Of a stretch of 64,000 nucleotides of DNA, positions 34,895-44,908 are shown one piece after another. Both the position numbers and the translations under genes were made by a program. Under the pieces are notes generated by a model, which did no database searches, was not told where the DNA came from, and saw only the letters and a list, made by a program, of their open reading frames with translations. Origin of the DNA: Rhodococcus rhodnii (GTDB lineage: Bacteria; Actinomycetota; Actinomycetes; Mycobacteriales; Pseudonocardiaceae); NCBI GenBank assembly GCA_000720375.1, contig JOAA01000002.1, positions 434,001 to 498,000 of the forward strand. The letters are read 5' to 3'. Position 1 is the stretch's first letter. The number at the start of each line of letters is the position of its first letter.

Positions 34895-37705
34895 TCAGTC
34901 CACCGCCATCGGGATGTCTTCGCGAGCGGATTCCTCGACCGCGGCGGCCGGGGTGCGCAGTCCGACCTGGACCGCCGTGACCTTGTACTCGGGACAGTTC
35001 GTGGCCCAGTCCGAGTTCTCCGTCGTGACCACGTTGGCGCCGGTGATGGGGTGGTGGAACGTCGTGTACACCACGCCTACCGGCATCCGGTCCGAGATGA
35101 TCGCCTTGAGCGTGGTCTCGCCGACCCGCGATGCCAAGGACACCATGTCGCCGTCGTTGATCCCGCGTACCTCGGCGTCGTGCGGGTGGATCTCCAGCAC
35201 GTCCTCCGGGTGCCAGGCCACGTTCGCGGTACGGCGGGTCTGCGCGCCCACGTTGTACTGCGACAGGATCCGGCCGGTGGTCAGGATCAGCGGGAACTTG
35301 CGGGTGCTGCGTTCATCGGTGGGCACGAACGTGGTCTGGACGAACGCGCCCTTGCCCCGGACGAAGCCGTCGACGTGCATGATCGGCGTTCCGGTCGGCG
35401 CGGCGTCGTTGCACGGCCACTGCACGCTGCCCAGCTTGTCGAGCTTCTCGAACGAGACACCGGAGAAGGTCGGGGTGACCGCGGCGATCTCGTCCATGAT
35501 CTCGCTGGGGTTGTTGTAGGTCATGTCGTAGCCCATCGCCTGCGCGATGCGGCACGGGATCTCCCACTCGTGCATGCCGGTCTTCGGCGCCATCACCGGG
35601 CGGACGCGGTTGATCCGGCGCTCGGCGTTGGTGAACGTGCCGTCCTTCTCCAGGAACGACGTGCCGGGCAGGAACACGTGCGCGAACTTGGCTGTCTCGT
35701 TGATGAACAGGTCCTGCACGACGACGAGGTCCATCGCGGCGAGGGCCGCGGTGACGTGCTTGGTGTTCGGGTCGGACTGCGCGATGTCCTCACCCTGCAC
35801 GAACAGGGCCCGGAACGTGCCGTCGATGGCCGCGTCGAACATGTTCGGGATGCGCAGGCCCGGCTCGGGCAGGATCGGCCGGCCCCACAGCGTCTCGAAC
35901 ACCTCGCGCACGGCCTCGTCCGACACGTGCCGGTACCCCGACAACTCGTGCGGGAACGAACCCATGTCGCACGAACCCTGAACATTGTTCTGACCACGCA
36001 ACGGGTTCACGCCAACGCCGTCGCGACCGATGTTGCCGGTCGCCATCGCGAGGTTGGCCATACCCATGACCATCGTCGAACCCTGGCTGTGCTCGGTCAC
36101 GCCCAAGCCGTAGTAGATCGCCGCGTTGCCGCCAGTCGCGTACAACCTCGCAGCAGCACGAACGTCCGCGGCGGGAACGCCGGTGATCGACTCGACGACC
36201 TCCGGGCTGTTCTCCGGGCGGGCGATGAACTCGGCCCACTCCTCGTAGCCCTCGCACCTGGCGGCCACGAAGTCCTGGTCCACCAGGCCTTCGGTGACCA
36301 CGACGTGCGCGAAAGCGTTGACCATGGCCACGTTCGTGCCCGGCTGCAGCGGCAAGTGGTACTGCGCCTCGATGTGCGGCGAGCGCACGAGGTCGATCCG
36401 GCGCGGGTCGACCACGATCAGCTTGGCGCCCTCGCGGATCCGCTTCTTCATCCGCGATGCGAAAACCGGGTGGCCGTCGGTCGGGTTCGCGCCGATCACC
36501 ATGATCACGTCGGTCTCGGCGACCGACTTGAAGTCCTGTGTTCCAGCGGACGTGCCGAACGTCTGCTTCAGGCCGTAACCAGTCGGCGAGTGGCAGACGC
36601 GGGCGCACGTGTCGACGTTGTTGTTGCCGAACGCCGCGCGCACCATCTTCTGCACGACGTAGACCTCTTCGTTGGTGGTACGGGAAGAGGTGATCCCGCC
36701 GATCGAGCCGGCGCCGTGCTTGGCTTGGATCTCAAGGAACTTCCGCGCGGTGTGGCTGATCGCGGTGTCCCAGTCCACGACCTGCCACTCGTCGGTGATC
36801 GACTCGCGGATCATCGGGCTCATCTGGCGGTCGGGGTGCGTGGCGTACCCGAAAGCGAAGCGGCCCTTGACACACGAGTGGCCTTCGTTCGCGCCGCCGT
36901 CCTTGAACGGCACCATCCGCACGAGCTGGTCGCCGCGCATCTCGGCCTTGAAGGAGCAGCCGACGCCGCAGTACGCGCATGTGGTGACCACGCTGCGCGT
37001 CGGCATTCCCAGCTCCACCACGGACTTCTCCTGCAGCGTGGCCGTCGGGCATGCCTGCACGCACGCGCCACACGAGACGCACTCGGAGTCCATGAAATTC
37101 ACGCCACCGGCGGACACTTTGGACTCGAAGCCACGGCCCTCGATGGTCAGCGCGAAGGTGCCCTGGATCTCGCCGCAGGCGCGGACGCATCGCGAACACG
37201 CGATGCACTTGGACGCCTCGAAGTTGAAGTACGGGTTGCTGTCGTCGGTGAGCAGGTCGAGGTGGTTCTCGCCCTCGTAGCCGTAACGAACCTGCCGCAG
37301 CCCGACGACGCCGGACATGTCCTGCAGCTCGCAGTCGCCGTTGGCGGAGCATGTCAGGCAGTCCAGCGGATGGTCGGAGATGTACAGCTCCATGACGCCC
37401 TGGCGGAGCTTCTCCACCTTGGGCGTTTGCGTGCGGACCTTCATGCCCTCGGCAACAGGGGTGGTGCACGAGGCCGGAGTTCCTTTGCGGCCATCGATTT
37501 CCACGAGGCACAGGCGGCAGGAACCAAACGCGTCAAGGGTGTCGGTCGCGCAGAGTTTCGGGATGTCAACACCGGTCAGGGCAGCGGCCCGCATGACCGA
37601 AGTGCCTGGCGGCACAATGACCGGCATGCCGTCGATCTCGACCGTGACGGTCGCCTCCCCCGGCTTGGCGGGTGTGCCAAGGTCGGGTTCCTTCATCAGC
37701 GTCAT
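34895..37705 (-). CDS. fdsA: NAD-dependent formate dehydrogenase, catalytic alpha subunit
   Basis: A 936-residue molybdopterin enzyme with N-terminal [2Fe-2S] and [4Fe-4S] domains: C-x-CRLC (FGSCRLC), CLTCSANGDCELQ, CIACSRCVRACGEI and CVSCGACVQACPT. The Mo-bis-MGD domain starts at TTCAYCGVGCSF. The metal ligand is cysteine (ARVCHSPT near 360), not selenocysteine, and the following His is present. It oxidises formate to CO2 (or runs in reverse) and passes electrons to FdsBG. I start it at the ATG at 37705, which overlaps the fdsB stop as ATGA. Confidence 0.93.
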   Translation of the reverse strand: MTLMKEPDLGTPAKPGEATVTVEIDGMPVIVPPGTSVMRAAALTGVDIPKLCATDTLDAFGSCRLCLVEIDGRKGTPASCTTPVAEGMKVRTQTPKVEKLRQGVMELYISDHPLDCLTCSANGDCELQDMSGVVGLRQVRYGYEGENHLDLLTDDSNPYFNFEASKCIACSRCVRACGEIQGTFALTIEGRGFESKVSAGGVNFMDSECVSCGACVQACPTATLQEKSVVELGMPTRSVVTTCAYCGVGCSFKAEMRGDQLVRMVPFKDGGANEGHSCVKGRFAFGYATHPDRQMSPMIRESITDEWQVVDWDTAISHTARKFLEIQAKHGAGSIGGITSSRTTNEEVYVVQKMVRAAFGNNNVDTCARVCHSPTGYGLKQTFGTSAGTQDFKSVAETDVIMVIGANPTDGHPVFASRMKKRIREGAKLIVVDPRRIDLVRSPHIEAQYHLPLQPGTNVAMVNAFAHVVVTEGLVDQDFVAARCEGYEEWAEFIARPENSPEVVESITGVPAADVRAAARLYATGGNAAIYYGLGVTEHSQGSTMVMGMANLAMATGNIGRDGVGVNPLRGQNNVQGSCDMGSFPHELSGYRHVSDEAVREVFETLWGRPILPEPGLRIPNMFDAAIDGTFRALFVQGEDIAQSDPNTKHVTAALAAMDLVVVQDLFINETAKFAHVFLPGTSFLEKDGTFTNAERRINRVRPVMAPKTGMHEWEIPCRIAQAMGYDMTYNNPSEIMDEIAAVTPTFSGVSFEKLDKLGSVQWPCNDAAPTGTPIMHVDGFVRGKGAFVQTTFVPTDERSTRKFPLILTTGRILSQYNVGAQTRRTANVAWHPEDVLEIHPHDAEVRGINDGDMVSLASRVGETTLKAIISDRMPVGVVYTTFHHPITGANVVTTENSDWATNCPEYKVTAVQVGLRTPAAAVEESAREDIPMAVD

Positions 37706-39234
37706 GACGTCTCCTGTGGGGAGCGTGTGAAGTCGTCCGGGAAGTGCCGCAGTGCGCTGAGCACTGGGTTCGGCGTCAGACCGCCCATCGCGCACAGCGA
37801 GCCGTCAGTCATCAGCTCGCACAGGTCGTTCAGCACAGCCAGGTTGGAATCCGTGTCCTGACCGGCGACGATCTTGTCGATGGTCTCGACGCCACGCACC
37901 GAGCCCACCCGGCACGGGGTGCACTTGCCACACGACTCCTCGGCGCAGAACGCAAAAGCGAAGCGCGCCATCGCAGCCATGTCAACGGTGTCGTCGAACA
38001 CCACGATACCCCCGTGCCCGAGCATGGCGTCCGCCGCGGCGAACGCCTCGTAGTCGAGCGGGATGTCGAGCTGGTCGGCGGGCAGGTATGCGCCGAGCGG
38101 GCCGCCGACCTGCACCGCTCGTACCGGACGCCCGGACCGGGTGCCGCCACCATATTCATTGATCAGCTCTGCCAAGGACATCCCGAACGCGGTCTCGTAG
38201 ACACCACCGCGCGCGATGTTCCCGGCGAGCTGGAAAACCTGTGTACCAAGGGATCGGCCCATGCCGAGCGCGGCGTACGCCTCGGCGCCGTCGGCGAGGA
38301 TCGAGGGCACGGAAGCCAGCGTGAGCACGTTGTTGACGACCGTCGGCTTGCCGAAAAGGCCGGTGATGGCGGGGATCGGCGGCTTGGCGCGGACCATTCC
38401 CCGTTTGCCCTCAAGGCTTTCGAGCATCGAGGTCTCTTCACCACAGATGTACGCACCGGCGCCGACCCGGACGTACAGGTCGAATTTCAGGCCTGAGCCA
38501 AGGATGTTCTCACCCAGCCAGCCACGCGCGTAACCGATCTCGATGGCCTGGCGCAACGCTTTCACGGCGTCCGGGTATTCGGACCTGAGGTAGACGTAGC
38601 CCTCGGTCGCGTCTGTCGCGTACGCCGCGATCGTCATGCCTTCGATGAGGCAGAACGGATCGCCCTCGATCAGGATCCGGTCGGCGAACGTGCCGCTGTC
38701 GCCCTCATCCGCGTTGCAGCACACGAACTTGAGCTCACCGGGCGTGTTGAGAACGGTGTTCCACTTGATACCGGCGGGAAACCCAGCACCACCACGGCCG
38801 CGCAGCCCGGAATCGGTGACAGCTTTGACGACCTCGGCCTTCTCCATCTGCAGTGCGTTGCGCAAGCCCGCCATACCACCGTTGGCGAGATAGTCGTCCG
38901 CGGACAGCGGATCGGTGACGCCGACGCGCTTGTAGCACAACCGGGTCTGGTCCTTCATCCACTTGAGCTCATCGACCAGACCAACCTTGAGCTCGTGGTC
39001 CGGGTTGTCGAGGATCTCCGCAACCTGGTGCGGTTCAACCGGACCGTAGCCAACGCGGCCTTCAGGCGTGTCGATCTCGAGAAGCGGCTCAAGCCAAAGC
39101 ATCCCGCGCGTGCCGTTGCGGACAAGCCGAATCTGCTCGCCACGCGCCTCGGCTTCTTTTTGGACAGCCTCGGCCACCGCGTCCGCGCCCACCGAGACAG
39201 CGGCGGAGTCCCGCGGCACGTAGATGGTGGTCAT
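37702..39234 (-). CDS. fdsB: formate dehydrogenase beta subunit (NuoF-like)
   Basis: A 510-residue flavoprotein similar to NuoF. It has an FMN/NADH-binding glycine-rich segment (LRGRGGAGFPAGIKWNT near 143), GAYICGEETSMLESLEGKRG near 255, and a C-terminal [4Fe-4S] site (ESCGKCTPCRVGS near 425). It transfers electrons from the alpha subunit to NAD+. It overlaps fdsG by four bases and fdsA by four. Confidence 0.93.
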   Translation of the reverse strand: MTTIYVPRDSAAVSVGADAVAEAVQKEAEARGEQIRLVRNGTRGMLWLEPLLEIDTPEGRVGYGPVEPHQVAEILDNPDHELKVGLVDELKWMKDQTRLCYKRVGVTDPLSADDYLANGGMAGLRNALQMEKAEVVKAVTDSGLRGRGGAGFPAGIKWNTVLNTPGELKFVCCNADEGDSGTFADRILIEGDPFCLIEGMTIAAYATDATEGYVYLRSEYPDAVKALRQAIEIGYARGWLGENILGSGLKFDLYVRVGAGAYICGEETSMLESLEGKRGMVRAKPPIPAITGLFGKPTVVNNVLTLASVPSILADGAEAYAALGMGRSLGTQVFQLAGNIARGGVYETAFGMSLAELINEYGGGTRSGRPVRAVQVGGPLGAYLPADQLDIPLDYEAFAAADAMLGHGGIVVFDDTVDMAAMARFAFAFCAEESCGKCTPCRVGSVRGVETIDKIVAGQDTDSNLAVLNDLCELMTDGSLCAMGGLTPNPVLSALRHFPDDFTRSPQETS

Positions 39235-39704
39235 GCATTCCCCTCGGCATTGAGGATGAGCCTGTCCAGCCGATGCTCATCGAGCTTCCCGTACATCCGG
39301 CCGTTGATCTGGGCGGCCGGCCCCAGCGCGCAGTTGCCGAGGCAGAAAACCTGCTCGATGGTGACGGACCCGTCGGGAGTGGTCTGCCCGAGCTTGACGC
39401 CGAAGACCTGCTGAGCGTGCTCGGCGAGCTTCTCGGCCCCCACGGACTGACATGCCTCGGCCCGGCAGATCTTCACCACAGTCCGGCCAGCGGGCTCAGG
39501 CCGGAAGTCGTGGTAGAAGGTGACCACACCATGCACATCGGCACGGGAAAGATTCAGCTCCCGGGCGACAATCGGCACCATGTCCTGGCTGACATAGCCG
39601 AACTCGGCCTGCAGTCCGTGCAGGATGGGAAGCAGGGCGCCCCGGTCGCCGCGATGTGCGTCCACCACCGCCCGCACTCGCTGCTCCAGCGCATCGGGGG
39701 TCAT
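39231..39704 (-). CDS. fdsG: formate dehydrogenase gamma subunit (NuoE-like)
   Basis: A 157-residue thioredoxin-fold [2Fe-2S] protein like NuoE, with cysteines at KICRAEACQSVG and VFCLGNCALGP. It is first in the fds operon. Two ATGs lie six bases apart (39710 and 39704). The ribosome site GGGAG abuts the first with no spacing and stands 6 bases from the second, so 39704 is preferred. Confidence 0.9.
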   Translation of the reverse strand: MTPDALEQRVRAVVDAHRGDRGALLPILHGLQAEFGYVSQDMVPIVARELNLSRADVHGVVTFYHDFRPEPAGRTVVKICRAEACQSVGAEKLAEHAQQVFGVKLGQTTPDGSVTIEQVFCLGNCALGPAAQINGRMYGKLDEHRLDRLILNAEGNA

Positions 39705-39710
39705 TCTCAT

Positions 39711-40003
39711 CTCCCAACGACCACATTCTGCATACGGTATACAGCTACCGTACCGACTGAGATCGTTCAGCGAAAGCCCTAAGAAATCTTCCTCACCAGC
39801 CCGGTTCCGGCCTCTTGTGCGCGGGTAGCGCAGGGCGGTGCTTCGTGCTCCTTCTCTTGGCGCCCGGCTTTCGAGCATTCGCCTGGAACCCGGCGCGGCT
39901 TGAGCAGGCCGCCCTCACCCAGGCCCGCCACCCGGTTCGGTGAGTCGCGGGCTGGCCAGGTGCAATGCCGTTATCGTCCCGGACATGTGACCGAACGGGC
40001 GAG
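39711..40003. other. divergent promoter region of fds operon and antiporter
   Basis: About 290 bases without a supported gene. Near the fds end it holds the 17-bp near-palindrome described separately. The remainder contains only short arginine-rich frames and no recognisable RNA. Confidence 0.5.
39728..39744. promoter_or_regulatory. GntR-like operator upstream of fds operon
   Basis: CTGCATAC-G-GTATACAG is a 17-bp near-palindrome with seven of eight pairs matching. It lies 24 bases upstream of the fdsG start. The CTG-N-ATAC..GTAT-N-CAG pattern resembles sites of FCD-type GntR repressors. No gntR gene is adjacent, so the regulator would act in trans. Confidence 0.5.
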
Positions 40004-41566
40004 GTGAGGGCGATTCAGCTTCTGCTGGTTGTGGTCGGTGCGATCGTGGTGACAGCGATCGCCCATCGACGTGGAATGCAGCCATCCCTGGTCGTGGTCG
40101 TGCTGGCGGCGGCGGTTTCGTTCATCCCGGGACTCCCCAGGTTCGAGCTCGAGCCGGAACTCATTCTGAGCGTCGTCCTGCCGCCACTGCTCTACTCAGC
40201 CGCCCTGAACTTCTCGTTTCCGGCATTCACCCGCAACCTTCGGCCGATCCTGGCGCTCGGCGTCGGCATGGTCGTTGTGTCCACTCTGGTCACTGGTGCT
40301 GTCGGGTGGTGGATCGTTCCTGGGCTAGCACTGGTTCCGGCGCTCATCCTCGGCGCGGTCGTCGCCCCGCCGGACGCGGTCGCGGGGCTGGCGGTGGGGC
40401 GTGAGTTGGGCCTGCCGAAGCGGCTCATGGCCATCCTGACCGGGGAAAGCCTGGTCAACGATGCCGCCGCGCTGACGATCTTCACGCTCACGGTCGCCGC
40501 GGTCACCGGCGACCACACGCTGTTCGAGAACCCGATCGTCCTGTTCGTGTACAGCGCGGTGGTGGGCAGCGTGATCGGCTTTGTGCTCGGCCTGATCGTG
40601 CATTGGACACGGATGCGCGTGAAGGACAGCGGCCTGGAGACCGCGCTCGGTCTCGTCGTGCCGTTCGCTGCATACCTTCTGGCCGAAGAAATCCATGCCT
40701 CTGGTGTCCTCGCGGTTGTCATGGCTGGGTTTGTGCTGGGGCACAAGAACACCGAGGCCGGGTTCGGTACGAGGCTGCAGGCGAAGCAGGTGTGGAGCAC
40801 GCTCGACGTCCTGCTCGAAGCGTTTGTCTTCGCCTACATGGGACTGCAGTGCCGGTTCGTCTTCGCCGAGTTGCACCCTGAGAACTGGGCGGAGTTCGCC
40901 TTAGCCGCCTTGGCAATCCTGTTGACGGTGCTCATCGTCAGGCCACTGTGGATGGCGGTCGCGTACGGCCGGAACTGGCTGACCAGAAAGCTGCGTAAGC
41001 GCGAGCCGTTGCCGTGGAAGTACTTCGCGGTCATCTCGTGGATGGGCATGCGTGGCGTCGTCACGCTCGCGGCGGCGGCCGGTGTGCCGGAATCGGTGCC
41101 GGAGAGGGGTGCCATTCAGGCGTTGGCGTTCGTGGTCGCGGTGGGGACGTTGCTCATCCAAGGACCGACGTTGCCGTTCCTCATCCGCAAGCTCAACATC
41201 ACCGATCCGGCTGAGCAGGCCGAGGAGGAAGGCGCCAACCGCAAGGCGCGGGAGATCTCGATGAACGCCGTCAAGGCGACGATGATCGACCTCTACAACC
41301 AGCCGCATCCCGGCATCAGCCCGGAGATGCTCGAGAAGCTCAAGGACCGGTACGTTGCCGCGGCCCAGGCACGCCGTGCGATGGACGACGACATGGACAG
41401 CCGGGTCCGAAGCCTGCGGGAGCTCACTGTTTCGGTCAGAAGGGCGATGCTCGCGGCGCAACGGCGAGCGCTTGCCAAGGCCCGTGATGACGGGGACCTT
41501 GACGACGAAACCGTGCGCCGCGAGCTGGATCGTCTCGACTATGAGGAGGCCGCAGCTTTCAGCTGA
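40004..41566 (+). CDS. Na+/H+ antiporter (CPA1 family)
   Basis: A 520-residue cation-proton antiporter with about 12 membrane helices up to residue 395. Conserved elements include GAVVAPPDAVAGLAVGRELG, TGESLVNDAAAL (the catalytic ND pair near 150) and SWMGMRGVVTLAAA near 350. The C-terminal 110 residues are a charged, helical cytoplasmic tail. I chose the GTG at 40004 because the hydrophobic helix follows at once; an in-frame ATG 13 codons upstream adds a polar stretch without a better ribosome site. It serves pH and sodium homeostasis. Confidence 0.88.
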   Translation: MRAIQLLLVVVGAIVVTAIAHRRGMQPSLVVVVLAAAVSFIPGLPRFELEPELILSVVLPPLLYSAALNFSFPAFTRNLRPILALGVGMVVVSTLVTGAVGWWIVPGLALVPALILGAVVAPPDAVAGLAVGRELGLPKRLMAILTGESLVNDAAALTIFTLTVAAVTGDHTLFENPIVLFVYSAVVGSVIGFVLGLIVHWTRMRVKDSGLETALGLVVPFAAYLLAEEIHASGVLAVVMAGFVLGHKNTEAGFGTRLQAKQVWSTLDVLLEAFVFAYMGLQCRFVFAELHPENWAEFALAALAILLTVLIVRPLWMAVAYGRNWLTRKLRKREPLPWKYFAVISWMGMRGVVTLAAAAGVPESVPERGAIQALAFVVAVGTLLIQGPTLPFLIRKLNITDPAEQAEEEGANRKAREISMNAVKATMIDLYNQPHPGISPEMLEKLKDRYVAAAQARRAMDDDMDSRVRSLRELTVSVRRAMLAAQRRALAKARDDGDLDDETVRRELDRLDYEEAAAFS

Positions 41567-42563
41567 TCGACGACGCCCAGTTGGCGACCACGTCGTAGTA
41601 CGAGGCCGCGTTGGGGGCGTAGTTGATCGAGTGGCCGTAGCCGGACACGATGTGCGTCGTGAGCGTGGCCGAGGGGCCGAAGAACGGCCGCTCCGAAGCG
41701 TGCAACGCGTCGGGCGACGAGCAGTCGCTGCCCAGTGGTGGTCCGCAGAAGTGGTTGTCGTTGCCCACGACCAGCAGTACGGGCACGTTGATGCCGCGGG
41801 ATGCCGGGATGACGATGTTGGTCAGTGCGACCGTGTCCACCGCCTCGGTCGCCGCGAACACGTCCTTTGTGGACTCGTCGAACGCGATCGCGCCGTCGAC
41901 CTTGGGGCCGGGCGTGTGGAAGGCCGCGTACCTCGTGCCCGGGCCGGTGGTGAGGTAGCCGAGGTCGAGGCCACGCAGGCTGAGCTGCGGGTCGAGCGGC
42001 GCCGGGATCATCTGTGCCAACACCGGCGCCACGGTCACGAAGTTCATTCGGTGGGTCATTCCGGTGACGAGCACGCCGTCGACGTCACGGTACGTGCCCG
42101 CCTCGATCATGGCCATCGCCGAGCCGATCGAGTGACCGCCGATGATCACACGGGAGAACTGCCCGCGGATCTGCTTGATCACCTCGTGCGCCGCGTGCGC
42201 CTGCGCGGACGCGGTCACCGAGGCGCTCACCGGTTTCGAACTACGGCCGGTGCCGAGCCGGTCGAGGGCGAGGGTCGCGTGTCCCGCCTTGTTCATCACC
42301 ATGCGGTACGAGCGGGACGAAGGCGAATAACCGATATCCCAATAGGAACTGTTGTACGTCCCACCGGGAATCAGCACATGGACCGTGTCGGCACCGTCCG
42401 GTGTGCACAGTTTTCCGTGCATTGTCCCCTGTGAAACGGGGAAATCAATGTTCCGGCAGGTCACTGCCGCCTGAGCGGATATCGGTGCCAGGCCGAGCGT
42501 CACGCCGAGAACGGCGATCGTCCCGGCGAGTACGCGTTTCCGTCCATTGTGGAACAAACGCAC
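41559..42563 (-). CDS. secreted alpha/beta-hydrolase (lipase-like)
   Basis: A 334-residue protein with a Sec signal peptide (VLAGTIAVLGVTLGLAPISA, cleavage near AQA). The alpha/beta-hydrolase core has nucleophile elbow IIGGHSIGSA (serine near 145), an acid loop LLVVGNDNHF and histidine SGYGHSIN near 318. Two cysteine pairs (TCRN/KLCT, FCGPP/DCSSP) suggest disulfides. It is a probable extracellular esterase or lipase. A GTG start follows the P450 gene by 36 bases on the same strand, suggesting one transcript. Confidence 0.85.
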   Translation of the reverse strand: MRLFHNGRKRVLAGTIAVLGVTLGLAPISAQAAVTCRNIDFPVSQGTMHGKLCTPDGADTVHVLIPGGTYNSSYWDIGYSPSSRSYRMVMNKAGHATLALDRLGTGRSSKPVSASVTASAQAHAAHEVIKQIRGQFSRVIIGGHSIGSAMAMIEAGTYRDVDGVLVTGMTHRMNFVTVAPVLAQMIPAPLDPQLSLRGLDLGYLTTGPGTRYAAFHTPGPKVDGAIAFDESTKDVFAATEAVDTVALTNIVIPASRGINVPVLLVVGNDNHFCGPPLGSDCSSPDALHASERPFFGPSATLTTHIVSGYGHSINYAPNAASYYDVVANWASSIS

Positions 42564-42599
42564 GACGAGAACTACCTTTCGAGGATCAGCGCTGACTCT

Positions 42600-43916
42600 T
42601 CAGCGGGAAATGGGGATCATCGGCATCCGGTTCGGATAGGCGGCCGATGTGAACTTGACCTTGACCGGTTGATCGGGCACCGGTAACAGACGCCAACGCG
42701 ACAGCACGGTCGCCGCCGCGATCACGATCTCGGTCTGCGCGAACGTATTGCCCATGCATTGCCGTACACCGGCACCGAACGGGATGAACGCGCCGCGTGG
42801 CACGTTTCTCGCCCGGTCAGGCGACCAGCGGTCGGGGTCGAAACGGTGGGGATCGGTGAAGAACCGGGAATCGAAATGCAGCATGTGCGGGCTGACGGTG
42901 ACTTCCGATCCCGGCCGGATCTGCACGCCGCCGAGTGACACTTCCGAGGTCGCCCTGCGCATCAGGATCCACACCGGATACATCCGCAGGACCTCGTTGA
43001 CGACCTGGTGCGTGTAGATCAGTTTCGGGATGTCCGTGACGGACAACGGGCGCCCGTCCAGCACGGTGTCGATTTCGTCGAACAGCTTCCGCTCGACCGC
43101 CGGATTCTTCGCGATTTCGTGCAACAGCCAGGCCAGCGCGAGGGCGGTGGTCTCGATCCCCGCGGTCAGCATGGTCAGCACTTCGTCGTAGACCTGCTGG
43201 TCGGACATGCCGGCACCGGCTTCGTCGTGCGCGAGCAGCAGGGTGGACAGCAGGTCGCCGTGGTCGACGCCCTCGGCCCGCCAGTCTGCGATGACCTTGA
43301 AGACGACCGCCTTCATCCGGGCGATGGCCTGGTCGAACTCGCGGTTGCCGGGTACCGGCAGCTTTTCCAGGAATGACGGCGACAGCGCTCTGATCATCCC
43401 TTGTTTGATGACCACGAAAATGGACCGTCGTGCCTCTTCGATCGCCGCTTGACCCAGTTCGGTCGAGAACAGCGTCTTGCCGACGACCGTCACGGCGAGG
43501 CCTTGCATGTCCTCGTCGATCTGCCGGACGACACTCGGCCGCCACGTTTCGACCAGGTCGTTCACCGCGCCGATCATCATCTCGGCATAACCGGTGATCC
43601 GCTCGTGGTGGAAAGCGGGCTGAATGAGCCGGCGTTGTCGCAGGTGAAAGGCGCCGCTGGACAACAGCAGCCCGTTGCCGAGGTATGGCCGGAATTTGTC
43701 GAACATCGCGCCTTTGCTGAACTTGGCACCGTCGGTGACCAGCACCTGGTAGGTCAGTTCCGGGCTGGTCACGAAATACGTGGGCATCGTGCCCAGATAG
43801 ATCTTCACCACGTCGCCGTGTTTCGGCAGACCCGCGGTGAATCCGAATCGGTGTCGCAGCATCGCCGGGGTATGCCCGAGCACTGGCCAACGACCTGGTG
43901 CCACCGGGACGGGCAT
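42600..43916 (-). CDS. cytochrome P450 (pentalenene-oxygenase-like)
   Basis: A 438-residue P450 with the architecture of terpene- and lipid-oxidising bacterial P450s such as the PtlI class: an N-terminal PVAPGRWPVLGH, I-helix LTAGIETTALAL near 275, EVLR in the K-helix, and haem loop FGAGVRQCMG near 385. The ATG at 43916 is used because TTGGAG stands 6 bases upstream; in-frame codons further upstream lack one. The substrate is not known; no terpene synthase is in the window. Confidence 0.88.
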   Translation of the reverse strand: MPVPVAPGRWPVLGHTPAMLRHRFGFTAGLPKHGDVVKIYLGTMPTYFVTSPELTYQVLVTDGAKFSKGAMFDKFRPYLGNGLLLSSGAFHLRQRRLIQPAFHHERITGYAEMMIGAVNDLVETWRPSVVRQIDEDMQGLAVTVVGKTLFSTELGQAAIEEARRSIFVVIKQGMIRALSPSFLEKLPVPGNREFDQAIARMKAVVFKVIADWRAEGVDHGDLLSTLLLAHDEAGAGMSDQQVYDEVLTMLTAGIETTALALAWLLHEIAKNPAVERKLFDEIDTVLDGRPLSVTDIPKLIYTHQVVNEVLRMYPVWILMRRATSEVSLGGVQIRPGSEVTVSPHMLHFDSRFFTDPHRFDPDRWSPDRARNVPRGAFIPFGAGVRQCMGNTFAQTEIVIAAATVLSRWRLLPVPDQPVKVKFTSAAYPNRMPMIPISR

Positions 43917-44078
43917 CCATAACTCCAAGGATGAAGGGACGGTCCACAATAGGGGCCAATTGGCTGACGCCGACAGCGCCCGATCGGGTGGGAAGCGGTC
44001 ACACCGATGGGTCAACTATGATTCATCGAGTGCTCGGTAAGCTTTGAGCTTTCGCGAGAATGAAGAGGGTGTTCCCCG

Positions 44079-44903
44079 GTGACGCAGCAACAGCAGGACT
44101 GGGTACCTCCTGGCGTCGACACGTCGGTGCCCAGCATGGCTCGCACATATGACTTCATGCTCGGCGGTGGCCACAATTTCGCCGTCGACCGGGCGGTTGG
44201 CGACAAGATCGAGACCCTGATGCCTGGCTTGAAGCAGGCGGCACGGGTCAACCGCGCCTTTCTCGCCCGGGTGGTGCGGTTCATGGTCGCCAACGGGATA
44301 CGGCAGTTCCTCGACATCGGCTCGGGCATCCCGACCGTCGGCAACGTGCACGAGATCGCGCAACGGGCCGATCCGGAGTGCCGGGTGGTCTACGTCGACC
44401 GCGACCCGATCGCGGTGGCGCACAGTGAGCTGATGCTCGGGCGCAACGACCGGGCCGGGATCGTGCAGGCCGACATGCGCGACCCCGAATCGATCCTGAA
44501 CAGCGACGTGGCCAGGCAGCTGCTCGACTTCGACAAGCCGATTGGCCTGCTCATGCTGCTGATGCTGCACTGGGTCGCCGACGAGGACGACCCGCACGGC
44601 CTGCTGGAGCGTTACCGCGCGCCGCTCGCTCCCGGCAGCTACTTCGCGCTGACCCACGTCACCGGCGACAACCAGGGCAAGGAGCTGGACGAGGCGACCG
44701 ACGTGATCCAGCGCAGCAAGAGCCAGGACCAGGTCAACCTGCGCACGCACGCCGAGATCCTGACCATGTTCGGTGAGTTCGAGCTCGTCGAGCCGGGACT
44801 GGTCGGCTGCGCGCTGTGGCGCCCGGCCGGGCCGGGCGATGTGGCGGACAATCCGGAGATGAACATGCTCGTGTACGCGGGCGTAGGCCGTAAACCTGAA
44901 TAA
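44079..44903 (+). CDS. SAM-dependent methyltransferase (DUF574 type)
   Basis: A 274-residue protein of the actinobacterial DUF574 methyltransferase family: ARTYDFMLGGGHNFAVDRAV near 20, and the SAM site FLDIGSGIPTVGNVHEIAQ near 75 with acidic VVYVDRDPIAV. The first residues are Gln-rich. Start is GTG at 44079. These proteins are numerous in streptomycetes and relatives; few substrates are known. It precedes the GGDEF/EAL gene by 5 bases. Confidence 0.88.
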   Translation: MTQQQQDWVPPGVDTSVPSMARTYDFMLGGGHNFAVDRAVGDKIETLMPGLKQAARVNRAFLARVVRFMVANGIRQFLDIGSGIPTVGNVHEIAQRADPECRVVYVDRDPIAVAHSELMLGRNDRAGIVQADMRDPESILNSDVARQLLDFDKPIGLLMLLMLHWVADEDDPHGLLERYRAPLAPGSYFALTHVTGDNQGKELDEATDVIQRSKSQDQVNLRTHAEILTMFGEFELVEPGLVGCALWRPAGPGDVADNPEMNMLVYAGVGRKPE

Positions 44904-44908
44904 TAGTC

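Noticed and set aside
34880..37861. Very long open frame antisense to fdsA
   Set aside because: It lies wholly opposite a clearly recognisable molybdo-enzyme gene. Its translation is rich in Arg, His, Val and Asp, the usual mirror of a high-GC gene, and it has no family features.
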